Source: Brumimicrobium oceani (GTDB lineage: Bacteria; Bacteroidota; Bacteroidia; Flavobacteriales_D; Crocinitomicaceae). From it: 64,000 nucleotides of DNA. This document shows, piece after piece, positions 36,315-43,603 of this stretch. The stretch is taken from the NCBI RefSeq assembly GCF_003143775.1, contig NZ_QFRJ01000001.1:434001-498000 (forward strand). The letters run 5' to 3'. The translations under genes were made by a program, and so were the position numbers. The notes under the pieces are model-generated. The model ran no database searches and was not told the DNA's origin. It was given only the letters and a program-made list of their open reading frames with translations. The first letter of the stretch is position 1. The number at the start of each line of letters is the position of its first letter.

Positions 36315-37172
36315 ATGAAGAAGAAACTACTTTTAATACTGTTGATTGCTGCTTTTAACTCAATGGCACAAGATTTTACGGGAACCTGGTCTGGATTATT
36401 AATTTCTAACGGACAGGATGTTGAAAAAGCAGATGTTATTTATTTAACCATTGAGAAAAGTGGTGAACAATTAACAGGCTTATCTCGTATTGAATTATTG
36501 AATGATGTAGAATTTGCAGTCAAATCAATTGAAGGCCAGCAAAGTGGGAGTAAATTGACATTAACAGAAAAACTAGTGCGTCGTTCTTCAAATAGCAGAA
36601 AGTCTCCAATCTGCAAACTTAATTATGAACTGGAATACAACGATTCGACGGCTTACTTAATAGGAGAGTTTAAAAGCTCAGATTGTCGGAACATACAAGG
36701 AGAGGTACTTTTCTTTCGCTCCAATCATTTGGTTAATTTGGAAAAGGAGCCTAGCTCTACTCACATGTGGAAACACCGATTTTTGAAACTATATGCAAAA
36801 GGTTATCCCGCGCCAGAAGTAATGAAGATTGAGCAGCTAAATTTTAAATTCCAGCCTATTTTCTTTGATCATGATAAGTCTGAAATCAAAACTGAATTTT
36901 TTGATTATTTAAATAGAATGGCTAGAGTATTGGATGGTATTCATGATCTACGTGTTGAAATTACAGGGCACACGGATGCTGTTGGAACAGATCAGTATAA
37001 CATAGGATTGTCGGAGCGCCGTGCCAAAGCAATTCGGGATTATTTCAAAAAACAAGGTATTGAAGCAGAAAAATTAGAAATCGATTTTAAAGGAAAGCGT
37101 CAACCTGTTGATACCAATAAAACAAAGGAGGGAAAGCAGAGGAATAGGCGAGTTGATTTCCGTTTCATCTAA
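36315..37172 (+). CDS. OmpA-like peptidoglycan-associated outer-membrane protein
   Basis: A 285-residue exported protein with signal peptide ending MAQ (about 19). A beta-rich N-terminal part (residues ~20-130, FTGTWSGLLISNG ... YLTIEKSGEQLTG ... CKLNYELEYNDSTAYLIGEF) looks like a lipocalin-type or small-barrel domain. The C-terminal OmpA domain is complete: FDHDKSEIKTEF, VEITGHTDAVGTDQYNIGLSERRA, AIRDYFKKQGI and KQRNRRVDF (the conserved Asp/Arg meso-DAP-binding pair). It should tether the outer membrane to peptidoglycan. No operon partner is apparent. Confidence 0.85.
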   Translation: MKKKLLLILLIAAFNSMAQDFTGTWSGLLISNGQDVEKADVIYLTIEKSGEQLTGLSRIELLNDVEFAVKSIEGQQSGSKLTLTEKLVRRSSNSRKSPICKLNYELEYNDSTAYLIGEFKSSDCRNIQGEVLFFRSNHLVNLEKEPSSTHMWKHRFLKLYAKGYPAPEVMKIEQLNFKFQPIFFDHDKSEIKTEFFDYLNRMARVLDGIHDLRVEITGHTDAVGTDQYNIGLSERRAKAIRDYFKKQGIEAEKLEIDFKGKRQPVDTNKTKEGKQRNRRVDFRFI

Positions 37173-37384
37173 ATTTCTATTTGTAAAGAAATGAAATCGA
37201 TGTGCCCCATGCTTTTTAAATAAGTCATGCCGTCATTTTCGTAGGGACTCGTCAGATTTAAAAAATGGAACGCGCCTAAAACTAAAACATACTAAATCAT
37301 ATCGAATAAATACCTAGACTAGAATCCAGTAACTGTTAGAATATTTTTTTTGATTTCATCCTGAAGAAAAGCAAAGGCGCTATA

Positions 37385-38002
37385 TTATTTACTCTTAAAA
37401 GAAAACTCCTCCATCACTTCTAAAATACTGGCAAAAGTGTTCTTCTTAATAATGGATAAATCGTACTTGTTAAACCATTGAACCTCCGTAATTCCTTCTT
37501 CTGTTTGAGGCTCAACTTTTTCTTCCTTCGTTTCTAAGGTAAACCAATAAGTTTTTTTAATAAAGTGTTTGCCGTAAGCAAAATAGACATGATAAGTAGG
37601 GGAGAGTTCACTTGTAATTTTTAGGTTTTTCAAACCGCATTCTTCTTCAATTTCTCTAATTGCTCCTTCTTTTGGGTTTTCATCTTTTTCAATCTTGCCT
37701 TTTGGAATATCCCAAAGTCCATTTCTAAAAATGAATAAAAGCTTTTTGGTTTTAGTGTTTTGAACAATTCCCCCAGCGGCTTCAATCCATTCAAAATCGG
37801 CAAAAACTTCTTTTACTTGTTCAACAGGGTTAGGACTTTGAATAAATACTTCTTCTTTAACATTTAATCTTTCAATTTCTTTTAAAAAAGACTTATACTT
37901 GTTAATTGCAACCGTTGGAAAAAAATCTGATGAGATGTTGCTTTTAAAGAAAGAATCTTTTTGAAAGCAAATCGATAAATTATCGACAAAAACTTTATAC
38001 AT
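37385..38002 (-). CDS. NUDIX hydrolase
   Basis: A 205-residue protein with a complete Nudix box GKIEKDENPKEGAIREIEEECGL (about 120-142; shown here in two parts: GKIEKDENPKEG and AIREIEEECGL). The catalytic Glu residues are all present. The N-terminal ~90 residues form an extra domain whose YKVFVDNLSICF opening is known from a Bacteroidota Nudix subgroup. Substrate class is unknown; the IAGGIVQ-like AAGGIVQNTKTKKLLFIFRNGLWD core suits a dinucleoside-polyphosphate or sugar-nucleotide pyrophosphatase. It diverges from pyrE with only 8 nt between the start codons, an arrangement I recall as common in flavobacteria. Confidence 0.88.
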   Translation of the reverse strand: MYKVFVDNLSICFQKDSFFKSNISSDFFPTVAINKYKSFLKEIERLNVKEEVFIQSPNPVEQVKEVFADFEWIEAAGGIVQNTKTKKLLFIFRNGLWDIPKGKIEKDENPKEGAIREIEEECGLKNLKITSELSPTYHVYFAYGKHFIKKTYWFTLETKEEKVEPQTEEGITEVQWFNKYDLSIIKKNTFASILEVMEEFSFKSK

Positions 38003-38005
38003 TTG
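37998..38005 (+). promoter_or_regulatory. -7 promoter element (TACATTTG) of pyrE
   Basis: Exact match to TAnnTTTG, placed over the start codon of the divergent Nudix gene and ending 5 nt before ATG 38011. The pyrE mRNA would start at or near its own AUG. Confidence 0.5.
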
Positions 38006-38010
38006 CGAAT

Positions 38011-38652
38011 ATGATTAATGATATTGATAACGCTGCAAAGATAGCAGAATATTTATTGCAAATTAAGGCAATTAAGCTTCAACCTAAAGACCCATTTACA
38101 TGGTCTTCTGGCTGGAAATCTCCAATTTATTGTGATAACCGAAAAACGCTTTCCTATCCTAAAATCCGTACGTTTATTCGTCAAGAATTCACCAAAACAG
38201 TTTTAGAAGAGTACGGTAAACCAGATATTATAGCTGGTGTTGCTACGGGTGGAATTGCAATGGGTGCGCTGGTAGCGCAAGAGTTGGGTGTTCCTTTCGT
38301 GTATGTTCGTTCATCGGCAAAAGGACATGGATTGGAAAATATGATTGAAGGTGATTACTCAACAGGTTCTAATGTAGTAGTCATTGAAGATTTAATTTCT
38401 ACTGGAGGTAGCAGTTTGAAAGCTGTTGAGGCCTTACGTGCTGCGGAACTGAATGTAAAAGGAGTAATCGCAATTTTTAATTATGGTTTCGAGACTGCAA
38501 CAAAGGCTTTTGAAGCGGCAAACTGTCAATTAAATGTACTGTCTAACTATGAGGTGATGGTAGATATTGCTTTAAAACAAGGTACAGTATCTGAAAAAGA
38601 AATGGGATCACTTCGTGAATGGCGTATTTCGCCAGATACATGGGGCAAATAA
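38011..38652 (+). CDS. pyrE: Orotate phosphoribosyltransferase
   Basis: PyrE joins orotate to PRPP to give OMP in pyrimidine synthesis. The PRPP loop VVVIEDLISTGGSS is intact, and the substrate segments TWSSGWKSPIYCDNRKTLSYP, IAGVATGGIAMGALVA and FVYVRSSAKGHGLENMIEG follow the family. At 213 residues it has normal length. It is followed 9 nt later by an SRPBCC-fold gene and the two are probably one transcription unit ending near the hairpin at 39095. Confidence 0.97.
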   Translation: MINDIDNAAKIAEYLLQIKAIKLQPKDPFTWSSGWKSPIYCDNRKTLSYPKIRTFIRQEFTKTVLEEYGKPDIIAGVATGGIAMGALVAQELGVPFVYVRSSAKGHGLENMIEGDYSTGSNVVVIEDLISTGGSSLKAVEALRAAELNVKGVIAIFNYGFETATKAFEAANCQLNVLSNYEVMVDIALKQGTVSEKEMGSLREWRISPDTWGK

Positions 38653-38661
38653 TTATATAAA

Positions 38662-39060
38662 ATGAAAATAGATAGCAATAAATCAATCGTTAATGCTCCA
38701 GTGGATAAAGTATTTGATTATTTAAAAAATACTGAAAATCTTGGTGAGTTATTACCGAAAAATGAGGTTAAAGATTTTAAAGGAAGTGCCACGGATTGTT
38801 CTTTTAAAGTTCAAGGAGGCATTACAATTTCTCTTGTTCAGAGTGATTTACACCCAAACAAGGCTATTCAGATGGTTTCTGGAGAAAAATCTCCATTTCC
38901 TTTTAAATTAACAGTTCATCTGGATGATGTGGACGGCAAAACTGAAGGGTATATCGCTTTTGATGGAGAGGTGAATGCATTTCTAAAAATGATGGTTAAA
39001 AAGCCATTAACAAACTTGTTCAATCACATGACAGGGGAGTTGAAGGAGGTATTTGCGTAA
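38662..39060 (+). CDS. SRPBCC-fold (START-like) small protein
   Basis: A 132-residue protein with the helix-grip pattern: NKSIVNAPVDKVFDYLKNTENLGELLP at the start, a beta sheet in the middle (SFKVQGGITISLVQSD, FPFKLTVHLDDVDGKTEGYIAFDGEV) and a long C-terminal helix (FLKMMVKKPLTNLFNHMTGELKEVF). Such proteins bind hydrophobic ligands or act as cyclases. No catalytic residues can be assigned. It follows pyrE closely, as I recall in related genomes, but no functional link to pyrimidine synthesis is known to me. Confidence 0.8.
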   Translation: MKIDSNKSIVNAPVDKVFDYLKNTENLGELLPKNEVKDFKGSATDCSFKVQGGITISLVQSDLHPNKAIQMVSGEKSPFPFKLTVHLDDVDGKTEGYIAFDGEVNAFLKMMVKKPLTNLFNHMTGELKEVFA

Positions 39061-39094
39061 AATCATCCATAAGTTTCAAAACAAATATTTTAAT

Positions 39095-39151
39095 ACTGAG
39101 TCCTTTAATATAAGGCGAAACATTTGTTTGTCGCTCCTTAAAGGACTCAGT
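39095..39151 (+). promoter_or_regulatory. Long perfect hairpin ahead of the nucleotide-sugar dehydratase gene
   Basis: ACTGAGTCCTTTAA (39095-39108) and TTAAAGGACTCAGT (39138-39151) are perfectly complementary 14-nt arms. The 29-nt loop holds a second imperfect pair (GGCGAAACA with TGTTTGTCGCT). There is no T run after it, so it is not a standard terminator. It ends 18 nt before ATG 39170. A structured 5' leader, a terminator without U-tract or a protein-binding palindrome are options. Confidence 0.5.
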
Positions 39152-39169
39152 TATTAACGTATTAAACAT

Positions 39170-41074
39170 ATGAATAGAACTAAATTTACTGCTAGTATCT
39201 TGGATATTGACAATACACCACGATGGATTGTCATGCTCATGGACATACTTATTGCTCTGATAGCGCTAAGTATAGCTTATTTAGTTCGGTTTGACTTTTA
39301 TGCTGACTACGAAACTGTTCTTGAGGAATGGAATATTCTAAAAGAAGTTTTATTGTTTGTAATACTTCTCAAGCCTGTCGTGTTTTATTTTTTCAAGATT
39401 CACAAGGGCATCGTAAGGCATACTTCATTAGAAGATGTAAAACGAATATTTTTTGCACTGCTCACCTACAGTCTAATCATTTCGGTGGTTAGCGCCATTC
39501 GTTTCTTTATTTTCGATCACAGGTTTATATTACCTACTTCGGTAATTATTGTGGAATTTTTGGCATCATTGCTATTAATGATTGGACTTCGTTTTACGAT
39601 TAAAGTATTGTATTTCGAACTCAGTAAACCAAAAGATGAAGAGCGCAAGAACATTTTAATTTATGGTTCTGGTGTTTCTGGATTAATTACAAAGCGTACA
39701 ATTGAAAAAGATCCAAAAATCCATTCTAAAATTATTGGTTTTCTTGACGACAATAAGAAATTAGAAGGCAATAGACTCGAAGGAACCTCTATTTTTTACT
39801 CAAAAAAATTAGCTTCAATAATCGACAAATACAAGGTTACAGAGTTGATTGTGGCGATTCAAAAACCTACAACAAAGAACATTACTGAAATTGTAGAGTT
39901 ATGCTTGGAAAAAAATGTTGCTGTAAAACGTGTTCCTAGCTTTCAAAAATGGATTAATGGGGAATTTAGTTTAAATCAAATTCGTAAAATTAACATTGAT
40001 GATTTATTGGGTAGAGACCCTATTAATCTAGAAGTAGAGGAGGTAAAAAAACAAATTAAAGGAAAAGTCATACTTATCACCGGAGCTGCAGGTTCTATTG
40101 GAAGTGGCATTGCACGTCAGGTAATCCATTATAAGCCAAAAAAGATGATCTTATTAGATCAATGGGAATCCGGTTTATATGATTTGCATAATGATTTAAT
40201 AGCGAATAAGCTTTCTGATCATGTAGAGGTAGTTATTGGAAGTGTCTATGACTTAGATCGAATGAAAAATGTTTTTCAAAGTTTGAAGCCATCCATAGTT
40301 TTTCATGCTGCTGCCTATAAACATGTCCCTTTAATGGAAGATAATCCGTCTGAATCTATAAAGACGAACGTTTTAGGTACAAAAACTATAGTAGATTTAG
40401 CAGATGAGTATAAGGTAGAGAAAATGGTAATTATCTCAACGGATAAAGCCGTGAATCCCACTAATGTGATGGGTGCATCAAAGAGAATTGCTGAAATATA
40501 CGCACAGAAAAAGAATGAAAAGTCGAATACCCTTTACGTAACCACTCGTTTTGGAAATGTTTTGGGTTCAAATGGTTCAGTAATTCCGCTGTTTAAAAGA
40601 CAAATAGAGCAAGGCGGCCCTTTAACGGTAACGGATGAAAATGTTACCCGCTATTTTATGACTATTCCTGAAGCCTGTCAATTGGTTTTAGAAGCTGGAG
40701 CCATGGGAGACGGAGGAGAGATTTTTGTTTTCGATATGGGTAAACCTATTAAAATAATAGATCTTGCGAAGAAGATGATAAGGCTATCAGGCCTAGAATT
40801 AGACAAAGATATTGAAATCAAAATTTCGGGATTAAGGCCAGGGGAAAAACTATATGAAGAGCTTTTGGCAGATAAAGAGAATGCACTACCCACGCACCAT
40901 AAGCAGATTCTAAGAGCCAGAAACTGCCCGTGCCCTGAAGGAGTAATAGCTGAGATTGAGAAATTAATTGTTTTATTTGAAAGTCAGAACAACGAAGCCA
41001 TAGTGGCTCAAATGAAGCAAATAGTTCCAGAATTTGTAAGTAATAATTCAAAATATACAAAATTAGACAGATGA
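39170..41074 (+). CDS. Membrane nucleotide-sugar 4,6-dehydratase (WbpM/CapD/PglF type)
   Basis: The first ~145 residues hold four membrane helices. A Rossmann domain with GSGVSGLITKR (about 165) and an SDR-extended domain follow. In the latter TGAAGSIGSG (about 305) binds NAD, HAAAYKHVPLMEDNP is the signature segment and STDKAVNPTNVMGASKR holds the modified catalytic motif of UDP-GlcNAc 4,6-dehydratases (Met/Lys replacing Tyr/Lys). The enzyme starts synthesis of bacillosamine- or FucNAc/QuiNAc-like sugars for surface polysaccharide or glycoprotein. Length 634 is usual. A 4-nt overlap (ATGA) couples it to the thioesterase gene. No sugar-transferase cluster surrounds it. Confidence 0.93.
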   Translation: MNRTKFTASILDIDNTPRWIVMLMDILIALIALSIAYLVRFDFYADYETVLEEWNILKEVLLFVILLKPVVFYFFKIHKGIVRHTSLEDVKRIFFALLTYSLIISVVSAIRFFIFDHRFILPTSVIIVEFLASLLLMIGLRFTIKVLYFELSKPKDEERKNILIYGSGVSGLITKRTIEKDPKIHSKIIGFLDDNKKLEGNRLEGTSIFYSKKLASIIDKYKVTELIVAIQKPTTKNITEIVELCLEKNVAVKRVPSFQKWINGEFSLNQIRKINIDDLLGRDPINLEVEEVKKQIKGKVILITGAAGSIGSGIARQVIHYKPKKMILLDQWESGLYDLHNDLIANKLSDHVEVVIGSVYDLDRMKNVFQSLKPSIVFHAAAYKHVPLMEDNPSESIKTNVLGTKTIVDLADEYKVEKMVIISTDKAVNPTNVMGASKRIAEIYAQKKNEKSNTLYVTTRFGNVLGSNGSVIPLFKRQIEQGGPLTVTDENVTRYFMTIPEACQLVLEAGAMGDGGEIFVFDMGKPIKIIDLAKKMIRLSGLELDKDIEIKISGLRPGEKLYEELLADKENALPTHHKQILRARNCPCPEGVIAEIEKLIVLFESQNNEAIVAQMKQIVPEFVSNNSKYTKLDR

Positions 41075-41472
41075 TTAAACCAACGAAAATTCAAGTAAGG
41101 TTTGCCGATTGTGATATGATGGGCCACGTTAATAATGCAGTTTACCTTAGTTATTTCGAGCAGGCAAGAATGCACCATTTCGGACAATTGGTAGGAGCAG
41201 AATGGGATTATAAGAAACAAGGGACTTTACTTGTTAAAAACGAAGTAACTTACCTTAAACCAATTTTCTTGCATGATTTCCCTGAGATTTCATTACATTT
41301 AATCGAAATTGGAGAAAAAAGTTTCACTTTCGGATATAAAGTAACGGTGGAAGGAGAGGTGCGTACAACAGGATCTTCTAAATTAGTTTGCTTTGATTTC
41401 CGAACAAATTCAAGTGTTAAAGTTTTTCCTGAATTTATTGAAGCATTTAAACAACTCGAAGAAACAACATGA
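41071..41472 (+). CDS. Hotdog-fold acyl-CoA thioesterase (4HBT/YbgC-like)
   Basis: A 133-residue single hotdog domain. RFADCDMMGHVNNAVYLSYFEQAR near the N-terminus is the 4-hydroxybenzoyl-CoA thioesterase/YbgC active-site region with the catalytic Asp (DCD) and His-Val-Asn. A strand-rich middle (LLVKNEVTYLKPIF, ISLHLIEIGEKSFTFGYKV) follows. It probably hydrolyses medium or long acyl-CoA. Both ends overlap neighbours by 4 nt (dehydratase upstream, YwqK-like downstream), indicating a three-gene operon. Confidence 0.88.
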   Translation: MIKPTKIQVRFADCDMMGHVNNAVYLSYFEQARMHHFGQLVGAEWDYKKQGTLLVKNEVTYLKPIFLHDFPEISLHLIEIGEKSFTFGYKVTVEGEVRTTGSSKLVCFDFRTNSSVKVFPEFIEAFKQLEETT

Positions 41473-42560
41473 TTAAAACATCACTTACATTTTTAATGAT
41501 TATCATCTCCTCCTTATTATTTTCGCAAATTAATAATGTGAGAAGGGCTCCTTGCTTTAGCAAATCAGCTGAAAGACTTGGAAAAAAATATGTCAATTGG
41601 GAATGTAAAGACAATGATGATATTCTCGATTGTAATGAGAACCTAGAGGTCGACCCAGATTCTAAATTAATTCTTACCCGTAAAACAGGAAATCCTTATT
41701 CAGGAGATTGTGAAACCTGTCACATGAATGGTTTGAGAGAAAGATTGGTTAGTTTTTCAGGTGGAAAGGTGGATGGAATTGATACCACTTATTATGAGTC
41801 TGGTTGTCCGCAAGTAGTAAGAAATCATATCGTTGGTCAGGAGAATGGCCGATGGACTTTTTACAATGATACCAGTGGATTGGTGGCTTGGCATATCAAT
41901 TACCTTAATGGCGAAAAGCATGGAGAGTCCATATTTTTCCGTCAATACAAAACAGGAACCGAAAAATATAAAATCACAATTGACAATGCAGATCGTTTTA
42001 TTGAATATGCAGTTTATCAGAGCGATACATTTAAAATCGAGAATTATGCCAATGGTTTGTTGGATGGGTTAAAAACCGATTACTACCTTGACTCTAAGGT
42101 GAAAACTGAAATTAACTACAAACAAGGACTTTTTGATGGCGCATATGTAGAATACACTTACGAGGGAAATATACTGCAAGAACGCTTATATAATGAAGGC
42201 AAAAAGCATGGTGAATGGAAGTATTACTATAACGACGGGAATCTTCTAAAAACAGAAAATTGGGATAATGACGTCAAAGAAGGAGTTTTTAAATCTTTCT
42301 ATATACAAGGACATATTCAATCTTTGAGTACCTATAGAAAAGGATTGAAACATGGAGAATTTATGGAGCGTTTTCCGGATGATAAGCTCAAGCTGCAAGC
42401 TTTTTATAAAAAGGGTGAGTTAATAGAAAAGCATGTATTTGACAAATACGGCAACGAGATAGAGACCTTTGGAGGTGAAAACGCTAAAAATAAATTGGAG
42501 GATGATGAAATTCCAAGCGGAAAAAACAAGAAATGGTGGCAATTCTGGAAAAAAGGATAA
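41469..42560 (+). CDS. YwqK-like protein with MORN-variant repeats, exported
   Basis: A 363-residue protein with signal peptide (MIKTSLTFLMIIISSLLFSQ), then six or more repeats of the MORN_2 kind, for example KHGEWKYYYNDGNLLKTENW, KEGVFKSFYIQGHIQSL and KHGEFMERFPDDKLKLQAFY. Each repeat is G-x(2)-YY-G-L-x(3)-Y-like and forms beta hairpins. Databases name this group 'toxin-antitoxin system YwqK family antitoxin', but no toxin is adjacent and an exported protein is a poor antitoxin. Cys residues at about 29, 50, 59 and 78-81 (CETC) near the N-terminus are unusual. The C-terminal KKWWQFWKKG is basic and aromatic. Function unknown. Confidence 0.78.
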   Translation: MIKTSLTFLMIIISSLLFSQINNVRRAPCFSKSAERLGKKYVNWECKDNDDILDCNENLEVDPDSKLILTRKTGNPYSGDCETCHMNGLRERLVSFSGGKVDGIDTTYYESGCPQVVRNHIVGQENGRWTFYNDTSGLVAWHINYLNGEKHGESIFFRQYKTGTEKYKITIDNADRFIEYAVYQSDTFKIENYANGLLDGLKTDYYLDSKVKTEINYKQGLFDGAYVEYTYEGNILQERLYNEGKKHGEWKYYYNDGNLLKTENWDNDVKEGVFKSFYIQGHIQSLSTYRKGLKHGEFMERFPDDKLKLQAFYKKGELIEKHVFDKYGNEIETFGGENAKNKLEDDEIPSGKNKKWWQFWKKG

Positions 42561-42584
42561 GCATTTCTAATCAAATTAAATTAA

Positions 42585-43343
42585 ATGAATAAAGATTCAA
42601 ATTTAGCCGTCTTAATAGATGGCGACAACATACCTAGCCGATACATCAAAGAAATGATGGAGGAAATTGCAAAATACGGAACTCCATCAATTAAAAGAAT
42701 TTATGGTGATTGGACGAAACCACACTTGTCCAAATGGAAAAGTATTTTATTAGAAAATGCTATTCAACCCATTCAGCAATATGGATATACGCAAGGTAAA
42801 AATGCAACAGATTCTGCGATGATTATCGACGCTATGGATATTTTATACGGGGGTAAAACGGATGGCTTTTGTATAGTTTCCTCAGATTCAGATTTTACAA
42901 GATTAGCAACAAGGTTGAGAGAGTCAAGTCAATATGTGATTGGAATAGGGGAGAAGAAAACGCCTGAGCCTTTTATAGTGGCATGCGATAAATTCATCTA
43001 CCTAGAAATTCTAAAAGCGGACGAAGTAGATGAGAAAGACGATAAAAAAGGGAAGGGAAAATCGAAATCAAAGACCAAGAAAACGGTACAAAATATTACG
43101 CCTACGGTCACTCGTCTCATCAGACAAACCATTTACGATTGTGCAGACGATGATGGTTGGGCATTTTTAGGAGATGTTGGTTCTTTAATTAACAAAAAGC
43201 AACCTAATTTTGACCCAAGAAATTTTGGTTTCTACAAGCTAACACCTTTAATTAACTCTATTGGAACTATAGAAGTTGAAGAGCGTCAAGCTCCAAACAG
43301 TAGATCAAAACATATTTTCGTTAAAAATATTCCAAGCAGTTAG
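42585..43343 (+). CDS. NYN (LabA-like PIN) domain protein with C-terminal OST-HTH/LOTUS domain
   Basis: A 252-residue protein. The NYN nuclease domain (about 7-140) shows LAVLIDGDNIPSRYIKEMM, the acidic catalytic residues in DGDN, KNATDSAMIIDAMDILY and CIVSSDSDFTRLATRLRE, the usual LabA/DUF88 set. A Lys-rich linker (about 155-170) joins it to an OST-HTH/LOTUS winged-helix domain (about 172-250, RLIRQTIYDCADDDGWAFLGDVGSLINKK...NFGFYKLTPLINS). LOTUS domains are thought to bind RNA (G-rich or tRNA-like), so an RNA-cleaving or RNA-surveillance role is likely but unproven. It stands between the YwqK-like and aconitase genes. Confidence 0.88.
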   Translation: MNKDSNLAVLIDGDNIPSRYIKEMMEEIAKYGTPSIKRIYGDWTKPHLSKWKSILLENAIQPIQQYGYTQGKNATDSAMIIDAMDILYGGKTDGFCIVSSDSDFTRLATRLRESSQYVIGIGEKKTPEPFIVACDKFIYLEILKADEVDEKDDKKGKGKSKSKTKKTVQNITPTVTRLIRQTIYDCADDDGWAFLGDVGSLINKKQPNFDPRNFGFYKLTPLINSIGTIEVEERQAPNSRSKHIFVKNIPSS

Positions 43344-43551
43344 TCCTTTTAGTAGCGCTTTCAGTTGGCGAATCGTGTGTCAAAATACAAAACGCTTTCC
43401 CTAGTTTCAGGACTTGTTCCTTTCTGTTCAAGCAGAAGATTTCAAGACAAACAGAGCCTTGATCTATTTCGTTAAGTATTTTGATTGCGTATAAATAAGT
43501 ATAGTTTAAGATAAAAGCTTTTCTTAGCTTGCTATTGAAGGTGTATTTTGC

Positions 43552-43559
43552 TATATTCG
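43552..43559 (+). promoter_or_regulatory. -7 promoter element (TATATTCG) of the aconitase gene
   Basis: Matches TAnnTTTG at 7 of 8 positions, 44 nt before ATG 43604, with TTG elements 20-30 nt upstream. The intergenic span 43344-43603 otherwise holds no gene. Confidence 0.35.
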
Positions 43560-43603
43560 CCATGCTTAAAAAAATTAAATTTTAAATACAAAATAAATAT
43601 ATT

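Noticed and set aside
41469-42560. Antitoxin of a toxin-antitoxin system (YwqK name)
   Set aside because: The product is exported, and no toxin gene is adjacent.
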